Notes under the pieces: model-generated
Databases searched by the model: none
The model's input: only the letters and a program-made list of their open reading frames with translations
Told to the model about the DNA's origin: nothing
Translations under genes and position numbers: made by a program
DNA from: Undaria pinnatifida
Taxonomy: Eukaryota; Sar; Phaeophyceae; Laminariales; Alariaceae
Reading direction: 5' to 3'
NCBI GenBank assembly: GCA_012845835.1
Contig: JABAKD010000010.1
Location: 10,420,311 to 10,484,310 of the forward strand
Length of the DNA: 64,000 bases
Shown here: positions 35,216 to 46,711 of the stretch, in pieces
How the letters are laid out: each line of letters starts with the position of its first letter
Numbering within the stretch: the first letter of the stretch is position 1

Positions 35216-36229
35216 AATAGACAAAACAAAACAAAACGAAACAAAACAAAGTTTTGCGTTTCGTACTGTGGCCAGTAGAGCACCAAAGAGTGTGTAGTGT
35301 TGGTGATAAGAGATGATGACTGATCTTACTTGCGGTGATCTACCGTTGATGATCAGATAATAAAAATAAGCCAGTAGGAACGGATCCTATACATAGGGAC
35401 ACTTTCGTAAGGCATTAAAATAATCGCGCGAAGCGCGAAAAAAAAATGGAGGCGTTTTGGAACATGGTACAGACCCAACATCATGAAAAAATCGCGCATG
35501 CCTCCCTCTCATAAGAATAGGGCTCACGCAAGGTTCTCGCGGAGAAATAGGAACTTCGGTAAATTTTATACTGAAGTTAATGTGGGGCACATAAATTTTC
35601 ATAAAAATACGAAATGCAGCCTATTAACAAAACTAAAACCTTGGTTTCTTATCGGAGGCCGGCGGCACAATACTCTTAGAGTAGTACAAGACGTTAAGAA
35701 TGGCAAGCTGATACTTCCAGGAAGACAAAAAATGCGGGAGCTGAAGTTAGTGCAGATGACACCCTCTCCCACATAAGAAACCCGCAGCCCCAGCCAGGAT
35801 TCCTGTTTCTCGCTATCAATAGGCACCTGATAATCGGTGAAGTGCAGATATATTATTCTAGGCACAACGCTGTTCATACAGTAGTAGTAATGAAATAGGA
35901 AAAAAAGGAAGAAACCGGAATAATTTTGGCCGAGGCTGAATTTCTCATTTGAGAAAGGGTGAGTTACACACTATCTTCAGCACAGGGCCTCCCGATTTTC
36001 TTCCTTTCCTGGTAAGGTATCAGCCTTGCTTTCTTATATCCCTTTTTTTTCTTATATTATAAAAATTAAATTACACTCCAGCTGTGAGATCGAATATTTT
36101 GTCGAAACTCATCTTTGCAAGCTGTGCGTGATACTCCGATCGCGCGTATTACGGGTTGTGTGTCCTCATTAAGGATATAGGTCGGCGACTCCCCTTGCAA
36201 CTACAGTGTAGCTATCAGGGTCAACAGGG

Positions 36230-37340
36230 TGATGTTAGGCAGTCTGTGCGCGGAAACTATAAAACCCGTTTCTGAGGGGGACAAAATCTGACAGCTGTGG
36301 AAGGAAATGCATCAGTTTATCAAGTGAATACTGCAAGTCGAATAACCGGTGAGGGGAGGGCGGAGTTTTCAAGGACGTGGGGGCCTGACTTTGATCAAAA
36401 GGGGGGGCAGGGGGGGAGGGGGCGGGAGGGGGGGACGGGGGGGGAGGGGACGGGTGGGGCAGCTCAATTTGTGCGTGGAAACTATAAATCCTTCTTGTGG
36501 GGGAAGGGGGGGGGAAATGTGCCGGGGGGGGGGCGGGGGGGCGGGGGGGGGGGGCTTTAGGTCGCATATATGTAGGGGTTTGCTATACCCGTGGTGCTAG
36601 GTCTAGGCGATGGTGCGGGTGGTGGGGAAGAAGGGGGCGTTGGGGGCGGGGGTGGGTGGGAATTGAAGCAGCGGCATGGACGGCTCTAAAACAATAACGA
36701 GGCGATATCCATGGCGTGGAAGTGCTTATTACTCTGGCGGATTTCGATATTAGGTGGGGCGTTTAAGCAAGAGAAAGCGAGGAGAAAAAAAAAAAAAAAG
36801 GCGGGGGGGGGGGGGGGAGGGTTTTCAAGAGGTTTCATAGATCACATATAATATTAAAATACACTCCAGCTATGAGATCAAGGATTCGGTCGACACTGAT
36901 CTTCGTAACATTTTGTGTGATCCTCCGATCGCGCGTATTAATCATATATGTAGGGGTTTGCTATACGCGCGGTGCTGGGTCTAGGCGATCGTGCGGGGTG
37001 TGGGGAAGGGGGGATGAATGAAAGCTACGTCATGGATGGCTAGAAAGAATTGACGTGATACCAATTGCTTAGGAGTGTTTAATACTCTGGCCGATTTCGA
37101 TTGTAAGTGGAGCGTATGAACAAACTGGGCGGGGAACAAAAAGGGGAGGTGGGGGGGCGGAGGGCGGAGATGAGTTGGAGCTACGGCATGGATGGCTAGA
37201 TGGATAATGAGATGATATCAGCTGGCTGGTAGTGTTTACTACTCTGGTAGATGTTGATTTCAGGTGGGGCGTTTGAACAAGAGGGATCGGGGGGGGGGGG
37301 CGAGCATTTCAATATGTGCGCGGAAACTATAAACCCTTAA
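36230..37340. repeat. G-rich tandem repeat, three diverged units
   Basis: The phrase GTGCG(C/T)GGAAACTATAAA occurs at 36245, 36472 and 37317. The phrase GTAGGGGTTTGCTATAC ... GGTCTAGGCGAT occurs at 36571 and 36949. CATGGATGGCT ... TACTCTGG ... GGTGGGGCGTTT occurs about 36675, 37032 and 37189. Long G runs (up to 12 or more) separate them. The plus strand is almost pure purine in places. Confidence 0.7.
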
Positions 37341-37547
37341 AGGGGACGAATGTGACGGTTGCAGCAAGAAGACACCCCTTTTTATCACCCGCCTGGTAAT
37401 GTTTATTGTTGTAGAAGGTTTGATGTTACATGTAGTATATGCAACCCAGTTAGGTGTAGTAAACAACGTGTTAAAAGCTTCATAATTTGTTTTTGTACAT
37501 GGATCGAAAGATAGAATATTTCAATCGATAGGTATAATCATGTAGAT

Positions 37548-38200
37548 GCCATTATTTTCTGACATCGCTAATTGTAAGAAAGAGATACATATTGCCAAAT
37601 ACAACAGGCGAGGTGATGTGGTCATGCTATGTCACCGCCATTGAGAACGAAAGGGAGAAATGCGAATCAATATTGTTTTGAAAGGAACGCTTAGTGTACA
37701 CGCGCTCAAGTACGTTACTTTGTTAGTCATACTTCGCTTGGCATAGGTTGGGCGATCATGCAGACGGTATGTGCACGGAGTACCTTACGTAATAAGTTGG
37801 TAGTGCGGTTTACCGCAATTTTGACATATCTGTCTGTACCTCCTTTTGATATTATTATTGTCTCACATATACGATTTTACGCCCATGATTTTTGCCGTGC
37901 CGATGTGGGGCTCTGGGGTCGCCAACTCTAAGACAGAGATACATCTTACAAATACACCAAGCGAGGTGACGTGAGCATGCGATGACACCACTATTGAACG
38001 CGAGGGTGACTTTACTTTGTTAGGCATGTGCTACTGCGTTTGGTAGAGGTTGTCAGGCGATCATACAAACGGGAGGTACGAATTACCCTGCGTAATAGGT
38101 TGGTAGTGTGGTCTACCGCAGTGTTAACATAGCTGCCTGTACTTCTTTTTCACATTGATATTATCTAGTGTACGATTATACGCCCTGTTTTCTCCCCACT
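37548..38200. repeat. Tandem duplication of about 300-350 bp
   Basis: Two diverged units share, in order, AGAGATACAT, ACA-x-GCGAGGTGA, TTACTTTGTTAG, GGCGATCAT, GCGTAATAGGTTGGTAGTG, GTCTACCGCA and CGATTxTACGCCC. Confidence 0.7.
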
Positions 38201-38814
38201 GTCGTCGAAGATGTTGTGGTCCTGTAGATGTCGCGTCCATGTCTGGTGCTCTTGTTAGTGGTGCTCATGAAAACATGCCCTAGCGTGTAGTTGATGATCG
38301 CTGAGTGGTGTTCCTTTTCTTTACATCAAGCCAGGTAGTATATGTCAACGCAACCGCTTGCTTGAAAACGACAAATAAAATTCCGCACACACCTGACACA
38401 AAGAAGACGCGGCCCGGAGATTGTTCAGTATACCGACGGTCAGGAACAGGTTATCGAGCAGCGCACTTGATTTTTAACTACCGCTCCTCACTCCACCTAA
38501 GACACTACGGGCATGCGTTGGACCCAGTTCGCTGCTGCCCAAAACAAATTTCAAAGGAGGTGATGTGGTGGGCGAATGCTATAATGATTAGCGCTGCTGC
38601 GATTACCCAGTCTCTCGTTCTGTTTGTTCTTGCGTTCCTGATGAACCTGTCATTTGGCAACGAGCAGTTGTGACGCATTTTAGGTTTGTGTAAAGACTTT
38701 ATGCAGACTTACGTGATGTTTCTGACTCGTAGGGACCTGAATTTGGAACCTAGGGTATATGGGTTCCATCTTTTGACTGGGTTTTGTACGTGGACGTATA
38801 TATCGTTTTAGTGT

Positions 38815-39215
38815 GTGGGCGTTCTTGGTGTTCTAGACTTCGTTATCGTGTTGTTTCAGAGTGGTGTTTTCGAATACATACTATTTTGTGTCCGCGTGGT
38901 TGTTTTAGTTGATAATCTAGGCTTCGTTATCGTGTTGTTTCAGAGTGGTGTTTTTGAACACGTATTATTTTGTGTTTGCGTGGTTGTTGCTATACGTGTA
39001 TGTCTTGGGTGATGTTCTAGACTTCGTTATTGTGCTACACGTGTATGTTTTGGTTGATGTTCTAGGCTTCGTTATCGTGTTGTTCCAGAGTGGTGTTTTT
39101 GAACACGTATTATTTTGTATTCGCGTGGTTGTTATACGTGTATGTTTTGGGTGATGTTCTAGACTTCGTTATCGTGTTGTTTCAGAGTGGTGTTTTCAAA
39201 TACATATTAGTTTGC
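38815..39215. repeat. Minisatellite, unit about 115 bp, four copies
   Basis: The phrases GACTTCGTTATCGTGTTGTT, CAGAGTGGTGTTTT, ATTATTTTGT and CGCGTGGTTGTT repeat four times, with one shortened unit. Overlapping hydrophobic open frames come from the repeat and are not taken as genes. Confidence 0.85.
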
Positions 39216-39230
39216 AGTGGTTGGGGGGGG

Positions 39231-41370
39231 TTGGCCTGTTGTGCATATCCGCAAAACGTATTGATGATGTACGCCGAGAAAACTGCTTCGGGGGGCTAAA
39301 AACGAAGCTGCGAGGGACGTTTGGGAATTTCAACGTTCCCCCTCGCGGCTTTTGTCAGGTATGGTTGAATGCATATTTATCCCTGGAGATAAACATGCAA
39401 CAACCAACCTTGACAACTATGGGTTGTAGTGGTATCATAATACACTTATAATACCGTTACTGTTCACAGTTTGACTATGTATGGGTGTATTCATTATTTT
39501 GCTACACTGTGTGGGTTGAATAAAAATACTTCGCGAGGCTAGGGTTGAAGCCTTCTAATAAAAGTTCACAAGAAGGTTTTGTATATTTGATTAGCCTGCT
39601 TATTGAATACTTTGGTGTGGACGAAGTAGTGGGAGGTTTAACGCGACAGATATTGCAGTGTTATATGATACTTTCCATGTGGTTAAACCTGTGGCATGTA
39701 GTGGGGTGGAGAAAAGGAGTTTAAACCTGTGGCATAGTTATGTTTTATCAGCCAGGAAGGGAGGAAGGGGCGCGGGGGTGGGGTAAATCCGGTGCTTTGT
39801 CTCTTGTCGATCTACTGGATCCGAATTTCTTACCAATTGGACGGCTACATTAGCCTTTCGTAGCAGTGTGAAGTTTGTTAACATCTTTTTAACCTAAGGT
39901 GGTGGAGGGGAGGTTTAAGTGAGTTTGTGGTGAGGGTATACAAGGTCGCAGCATTACACTATACTTGTCGTGTGTGTTTTTGTCGTGCACGACACCTTTT
40001 CTCTTCTTTCCTTTCCTTTCTCGTTTTTTCGCTTCCTTGTCTTTTCTTTCCTTTCCTTTCCTTTATATTCTTTTCTTTTCTTTGTTTCTGTTTTTCCAAT
40101 TGACTTGCGTCTGTCGTGTGTATGCGTCGTGATAGGTACTACGTGCAATTATACGTGGTAGTCTTTCTTGAGTGGCAATCGGTATGGTCGGTTTTTCCAG
40201 GCGCGAGTAGTGAGACGTATGCACCAGTATGGACCTGGCACATCGTAGACTGACTTCCGATTTCACTTTTATATGTTTCTGGTGGAGGCATGAATTACGT
40301 CAGCAGTGATATATGCGTGTACCACCTTTGGTTTGTTTGTGTGTGTTTTCCCTGGGGTATTCCTCAGCTCCAGAGTGACTGGAACCTGTCCTGTGACCAC
40401 GGACTTGATTATGCGAGTTAATGTGAGAACAACAACAACAACAACGTTCCCAACTACAACACAACTGGCATGGTTGTTGCTGTGGTGTCGCACCTAGAGT
40501 TTCGTCGTAAAATAGGCCGTGTTTTGGGGGTGATACCTGGTTTAGCCGCTTGTGATGTGGATGTGCCGTGCAAGAGGTAAGGTCTCGATAAATGTGGTAC
40601 AAAACATCCCAATCGCATCTGTGTTCCCGGCGGCAAAATGGTCGGAACCGGGAGTAGGCATTATAATGGATCTTGTGGTGTTGGGGTTTCCATTTACCAT
40701 CTTCTGGATTCTAGTATAGGGAACCAGGTTCAGGATCGCTTGCTTGTCTTTTCGTGTTTTGAAGCTAAACACAACAACTTCTCTCTCGTTTAGCACCAAA
40801 ATGGTGCTGACCACTAGGCGTGTCTATAGTACACGACATGATGAGCAGATGAGCAGATCCCCCCGCCCCCTGCAGGTCACAACGAAGGGCGAGAACCATA
40901 CACATTAAATACATGTTAACCACAACAATATTACAGTAATACGTCTTCAATGTTGTATGTGCCCCCCCCCCAATCCCTGTGCAGACTTCGAGAATCACAC
41001 CTGGTAACCATTTCAACAACGTGCCCTCAATGTATGATTTAAAAAAACGCATGCGCTAACACAAGGGAGAAGTCGTGCAAAAAAACTCCCGCGGGCCATC
41101 GGCATGGCGGGGGGTTAGACGAAGAAACGACAAATACCCGGAATGGAAGGTAGCCGCAACTACATCCCCGCGAGGGGGGGAAGTGTTTAGCCGAAAACCA
41201 AAGTAGAACAAAATACAACACACCAAAAAAGTAAAAGATGACACACAGGCCCGTACATGGCCCTGTACCGCGTTGCGCGCGACCATCCTGAAGTGCAACC
41301 CCTCTTCGGTCGGAACGTTGGGAGACAAGAGGAGACAGCACGGCAAGGGTATCCTGACCTCAGCAGCGCG
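39231..41370. other. Intergenic region, no gene seen
   Basis: Contains a CT-rich tract (39995-40085, TTTCC units) and an (AAC)n run near 40428-40446. The remainder has only short frames without similarity. Confidence 0.45.
39995..40085. repeat. Pyrimidine tract (CTTTC/TTTCC units)
   Basis: Nearly uninterrupted C/T on the plus strand with repeating TTTCC and CTTTC. Confidence 0.8.
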
Positions 41371-41375
41371 CACAT

Positions 41376-42117
41376 GTTAAGGAATTAGCGGGGTATTAGT
41401 CCGTTTGACCACTTGCAAAAGCTTGACCTAGAGCTTACCCAAACTAAGCCTTATAAAATTTATTTTGTAAAGGTATTAGTGGGGCGTTAGTTCGTTTGAC
41501 CACTTGCAAAAGGTCAACCAGTAAAAACACTCTCCCCCCTTGAAACGGCGGAATACCAGGTCGGCCGAATATACGGGCGGACCTGTCAGTATCCAGGCGG
41601 TTTCATTTCCTGGGGATAACAGGGAGAGTATTTTTCAAGTTCGACATGGATGGGAAAAGTCTGAAAAGTTTAGTATTGTGGATGGTGGGAATCGAACCCA
41701 CGACCCAAAAACCCATGGTCTGTCGACGACGCCATTTGTTAAGGAATTGGTGGGGTATTAGTTCGTTTGACCACTTGCAAAAGGTTAACCAACAATAGCT
41801 TACCCAAACTAAGCCTCATAACACTCTCACCTCCTGAAACGACGGGATACCAGGTCGGCCGGATATACGGGCGACCTGTCACTATCCAAGCCGTTTCATT
41901 TCCTGGGTATACCGGGGAGGGTATTTTTCAAGTTCGACATGGGGGAAGTCTGAAAAAATTCTTATTGTGGATGGTGGGGATCGAACCCACGACCCGAAAA
42001 AAAACGTGGTCCTGCCCACGACGCCATTTGTTAAGGAATTAGTGGGGTATTTGTCCGCTTGACCACTTGCAAAAGATTAACCAATAGCCTACCCAAACTA
42101 AGCCTTATAACGCACGC
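41376..42117 (-). repeat. Tandem array of tRNA-related repeats, period about 290 bp
   Basis: Two full units (41467-41738, 41739-42030) and partial units on both sides share TTAAGGAATTAGTGGGGTAT, GTTTGACCACTTGCAAAAGG and TACCAGGTCGGCCG. On minus, each full unit has a perfect tRNA T arm (GTGGG-TTCGATT-CCCAC) followed by CATCCAC, preceded at tRNA-like distance by TGGCGTCGTCGAC resembling an A box. The 5' acceptor half does not pair, so these are tRNA-derived repeats (SINE-type) in tandem, not tRNA genes. Confidence 0.65.
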
Positions 42118-44530
42118 AGATGGTAGCCACAATGCAAGAACTCGGTTATCGCTGCCGTACATGGTTGGTCAGAAGGGTAGAATATGTAAGGGCTCCGAAT
42201 TGGCGGATATGATTCGTACGTAATGTACGATACACTGGACGGACGCGTCCATTGCGTGAAGCACTACGATTCTTGAGCTATGCTGGCAGAGATGAAATTT
42301 AACATGGTGCCTAATCCGAGAATCGAACTAGGGTTTCCACAAAGATCACGCGTTGTCAGTTGACGTCGACGTTCATCATCTCTAGGGTGTACCATGGCCG
42401 GCCTGTCTCAAGCCAATCAGCTAGGGCGGATGCTACGATGGTGTTGCAAGCCTCGCTGTCAGAGATGGAGGGATTCAATGAGCACGTTGTAGCGGGCATT
42501 TGGATTGGTTAAGCGAGAAGCATGGGGGCGCAGCCGCAAGAATGTCGCCAGAAAATTGTAGCGACACAGGTGCAGCCACGTTCAAGTACATCCCACCCCA
42601 CGAATATCACCACAAGCATTTCCCCCAAGAGATCGCCATGACAGCAATATGTCGCCACAAGAATGTGAGTCGCCACAACATATATGGTGCTCATGAGGAG
42701 TGTCACCCGAATTGTTAGCTACAAGCGTTAACATGAACTATCCATGGCTCGTAGGCAGAAGTCCAGCGCGTAGCAAGACTCATTCTAACATCTAGGGCGA
42801 GGGTACGAAACAGCGACCAAGGGTCGAGGTGGCACCAAGCCCTACCAACACACCTTGAGCCACATCTTCATTAAGACGGAACGTGGGTTTGCAGAATTTT
42901 CTGGAAGGATAACCTCCGGTTGTGGTCACCGTCTGGACTTTCTTTAGCCAACCAGCTGCGCAAGATGTTATTGGGGTACGCCTGATTAAGTTAGCAAACC
43001 AGCAGGGGAGGATGGTACAGAGGTGAGCCTGGTGGTTACGTTTTGAGTGCGTTGCGGAAAGGGAACGTTCATAGGAGCAATGGCGAGAAGTGGCCTGAGG
43101 GCGGAGCCAGCAACGTTATATTCAGACAAGATGGGCTCACATGCTCACAGCGTGTTCAAGCTCAATCCAAGCTAGTGCAGTTGGGCAACTCTGAGCCCCA
43201 ACCAAAACCAAACCTCAAGTTGTTCGGGACATCGAGAGGCACGAGGAGACGCCACGGCGAGGGTGACCTCAGCAACTGGACCTCAAGTGGTAGCCAATGC
43301 AAGTACTCGGTAGGCTTTGTCGTGCATAGATAGTCCGAAGGGTAGAATAGGGAAGAACCCCGAGTTGGAGGCTATGATTCTTAAACAACCGTATTCAGGC
43401 TTGTGAATATGACTCATTGATAAATACATGATGTTGGGCCCGTTTTGGGTGAGAAGCACCACGATCCCCTAGGTATGTCGGCAGAGACAACCTATGCAAC
43501 AGTGGTGCCGACTGGCGTTGCGGCGAGTTGTCGCTCACTAGCTCGGGGCCAGGGACGACTCCAGCAACAAGGGAGTGTTTGGTGTATCGGGTGGTCAAGC
43601 CTCGGAACCCCTCCTGCCACCCTCATCGGCACCTTAAGGTCACGGGGGGGGGCGGGGGGCGGCGAGGAAGTATTTTACACCATGACGTTTGTTCATGTTT
43701 TCTCGTGTGGACGGACTGTGCCGCTTTGGCACGATAAACGCGTGTCATATGTATTGTGTGGAGGGTCATTCCGCGGTGAGGGTTGCACGTTTTGAGCCAA
43801 AAAAAAGTGTATCTTTTTGCCGTTTGAGCTCCTCAACGGTGGACCTATCGGTTTGTGTGATAAATTCGTTGTGGAAGAACTGCTGTAATATATTGTAACG
43901 CGTAGAAATGATGGTCGGGTTGCGCGAACGGATGTCCCCGAAATGATGTTTTGGGTGAGATGTTGAGCTAGCCGCTCATCATGTTAGGAGCTCAGCAATT
44001 TCCGTTTCATTGTTAGCGTGGTATGACTCTGGAAGCAATATTCGCTTTCCAGGAAGAGGATTTTGTGTGTTCTCGCCCACACGTCAGGACGAGGCAAGCT
44101 GTCCCGTTCATGGTTTCACGTCAAAAATGTAGTATAACCATCTACGTATATAGAGAGCACTCCATAATGAAACCTGTCGCCTCCAAAAGTCACTACATTT
44201 AGCTCTGGTAGTAAATAGAGCAGCACACAGCTCGCAGCAATAAATAAGAAAAGCATGAGCGACGCGATGTTTTTTACCAACGGGCAAGCCGAGGCGAACG
44301 GTTTTGCATTTATAAAAACATGAAAATAAATGCAGCCTAGCTTCTTTCATTCTGACAAAAAATACAAAGACACCACAGACAACAGGACCTAGGTGTGAGA
44401 TCATGAACTTCATCGAAACTCCTATTTGCACGCGGCGCGTGACATACACGTTGATCGCGCGTGCTGCGGGTTGTATATGACCTCGTGACCGGTTTAATAC
44501 AGGTGGGCATTTTGTATGATTGTCGGAAAA
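42118..44530. other. Region with a diverged duplicated segment, no gene
   Basis: 42115-42300 and 43290-43500 share AACTCGGT, CAGAAGGGTAGAATA, TATGATTC and GAAGCAC(T)ACGAT in order, so a segment of about 190 bp is repeated. Open frames (43043-43333, 43445-43795) have no recognisable domain. A run of Gs lies at 43645-43665. Confidence 0.4.
42300..42385 (-). repeat. Second tRNA-related sequence
   Basis: On minus, GACGTCAACTGACAACGCG resembles the A-box/D-arm region of a tRNA. AGTTCGATTCTCGG, 30 bases on, resembles the T arm (four of five stem pairs), ending TTAGGCACCA. The acceptor stem does not pair. A decayed tRNA-derived element. Confidence 0.4.
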
Positions 44531-44534
44531 CACG

Positions 44535-44717
44535 ACTGGCTACAGTAGAGGCCCCTCTATAGTGCCGGTCGCCCGCAACAGTGCCTGTGAAATCGTTTGG
44601 CGCAGATGGCAACAACCAGGAGTGGCAGCATGCGGAATAGTGCCGGTTGCCGCTATAATGCCGGCATTTCCCTCTGTGGTGCACATACCGGCACACTGTT
44701 AGAGGGACCACTACTCC
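44535..44717. mobile_element. Small MITE-like element (about 180 bp)
   Basis: Left end CAGTAGAGGCCCCTCTATAG followed by TGCCGG, and right end (reverse complement) AGTAGTGGTCCCTCTAACAG followed by TGTGCCGG, are imperfect terminal inverted repeats of about 28 bp. The left end directly follows TA, as for Tc1/mariner-type insertions. The interior has GTGCCGGT repeats and no coding sequence. Confidence 0.55.
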
Positions 44718-44815
44718 GTATAAATACATAATAAGCGACGACACCACTGGTGGGCTGAACAGAGTTTGGCCCAGCTTCGACAAAATGGCTGGAATATGCT
44801 CGACTTTAAATCCTA

Positions 44816-44909
44816 ACCCAAACCTTAACCCCTTTAGAGCCCCAAAACCCCTCCCTGTACTAATCCCAAGTATTTTGTCCCCAGAACGGGTTTCCAGTTC
44901 TAAAGGCGC
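44816..44909 (+). repeat. Dispersed 85-bp repeat, copy 2
   Basis: Same order of blocks as 20815-20900: CTTAACCCCTTTAGAGCCCC, CCCCTCCCTGTACTAATCCC, GTTTCCAGTTCTAAAGGCG. Confidence 0.75.
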
Positions 44910-46380
44910 GCCAGCCCTGCTATAAACTACCGGCTGGAGGACAAGTGTACAAAACTTGCATGGCGTAGAATAAATCAGTACCGGTAGCAAGAAGTCAGGT
45001 AGCCTTGCATCATCGGGTCTTCGTACAAACAGCAGACCCTGGTAGCTCTGCATACGAACTCTACGGTAAGCCTAGGCCTACATTTATGTATTATTATGTG
45101 TATGTTTTTGTCACAAATATTTCGGTAGATAGATTAGACTACTAGTACGCGTCGTCCTGAGGGCTTCGCAGCTCTCGTAAAACCGAGCCCTACATGCGTG
45201 CACAGCCCCTTCGATCATTCGACGAGAGTAGCAGACGCACAAAAAACGCTGTCCGGTACAATTATAGGAGACCGGTAATTGTGGACTTGTGAGGGTGTCC
45301 AGGCCCGTCTTGAGACTATTAATATTAATAGCATGCTATTTTACTGCAGAGGGACGGTCAGCCAACGGGTGAAGCCGAGGTCTCCCACCCTTGGCCTCTC
45401 TGCACACGGACCCTTAGTTTCTCTTCCGCTTCAAAGTTCTAAAAAGCTTCGAGTAAAGGAAATAATTATACCATTAATGCTACGGTGTGCGTACGTAATC
45501 AGTGGCCTCACGTACGCACGTGGAAAAAATGCCGAAAGCAATCCTCCTCCCTCCCTCCTCTGGACGCACTCATAAACAACCAGTCACACTAAACTAGCCA
45601 ATGTACTTCTTTTGCCTGCGTGCCTGCTGCTGCCGCTGCACGAATACGCTGCTGTAGCAGTGGCTGCTGCTAGCGCTTCCACCTGCTGCGGCCGCTATTA
45701 ATGCTACGGCTGCATCTGCCAGTGCTGCGGCTGCATCTGCTATTTAGTGCCGCGGCTGCATCTGCTGATGTTACAGTGTATGCACGTACACCATCTTACT
45801 TTTTCTTACTGAATGCATCACACTTCGAAAAGGAGGTATAGTAGGTGGTGGGTGCACAACACGACAATAACAACAAACACAGACAACCACAACAAAAAAA
45901 CAACACAGCACAGCATCATCCAGCTTGCGCATCCCAACCCTCCGCAATAGCCCTATCCCTTCGCAAACCCTGAACCCTTCGTGCCGACGACCACAAACAC
46001 ACACAAAACGCACCCACCCCCACTCTCATCACCCAACACGCACGCGCGCTGCTGCTGCCGCGGCTGCTGCTGCCTGTGCGGTCGCTCGATACACCCAACT
46101 TACCGCGAACACCACACCAAGTAGTCAAGTAGTGTATATACCAAGTACATATACTCTTATATGAAGCTCCGCACGTACCCGGTTTTTTTTTTCGCAATCC
46201 CCAACTCTCGGAGGTCGATAATGGATAGTATGTTCTACGCTGATCGCACGGAGCGGGACACAGTAACCACAGCAACAAACAACGACGACAATGTGCGACT
46301 CTTTGCACCCACTTCTTTGCTCGTTGGCCCTACCATCAACTTCACGATACGACCTATTTTCTATCACCTCGAGGAAGAGA
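44910..46380. other. Intergenic region with simple repeats
   Basis: 45640-45775 holds a CTG/GCTGCATCTGC minisatellite and 46045-46075 a short GCTGCTGC stretch. No supported gene. Confidence 0.45.
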
Positions 46381-46384
46381 AGGA

Positions 46385-46671
46385 CGAGAGGCATTCGGAA
46401 TGACCCCCTCAAACATCTTCCCAAAAACGCCGTCATCGATTCCTTCTTCCCTCCTCCTTCTAATCCGCCCCCAGCTCCGCTCCTCCGCCCCCCACGCCTC
46501 CACTAGTTCCCCTCCCCTGTGTCTCTCTTCCCTCGAACCACCCCCACTCTTGGAGAAGGTCTCCCGTGCTACCATGCCCTCCGTCCTCGCATACACCCCA
46601 GCGGCCCCCGCTTTCCCTCCCGTTCGGCGTCCACAACAAATTGGTGCCTCACGAGATACACCAGCCTTTTA
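46385..46671 (-). other. Possible exon (weak), charged frame downstream of the ATPase gene
   Basis: The minus frame reads VYARTEGMVARETFSKSGGG and ends EEGIDDGVFGKMFEGVIPN, followed by GAG|GTGATAG as a possible donor. The antisense strand is also open (46400-46672), and the pyrimidine bias of the region could create both. No family recognised. Confidence 0.25.
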
Positions 46672-46711
46672 GTCTTGCTAATTTTCTTCCTCGTCCATTT
46701 TCCTGCCCCTA

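Larger units (their letters stand above)
34061..36229. other. Intergenic region with short repeats
   Basis: No gene. It contains a small hairpin (34902-34928), one copy of the CAGCTGATGT-ended short repeat (35150-35215) followed by an (ACAAA)n run (35218-35256), and another copy on minus at 36080-36160. Open frames such as 34616-35065 minus lack any domain. Confidence 0.4.

Noticed and set aside
38815-39215. CRISPR-like array
   Set aside because: The units are about 115 bp and similar throughout without unique spacers, and the genome is eukaryotic.
41684-41738. True tRNA gene
   Set aside because: T arm and B box are perfect, but the 5' acceptor half does not pair and the sequence is part of a 290-bp repeat.
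44337-45053. 238-codon minus open frame
   Set aside because: It runs through the small MITE and the 85-bp dispersed repeat and has no domain, so it is a chance frame.
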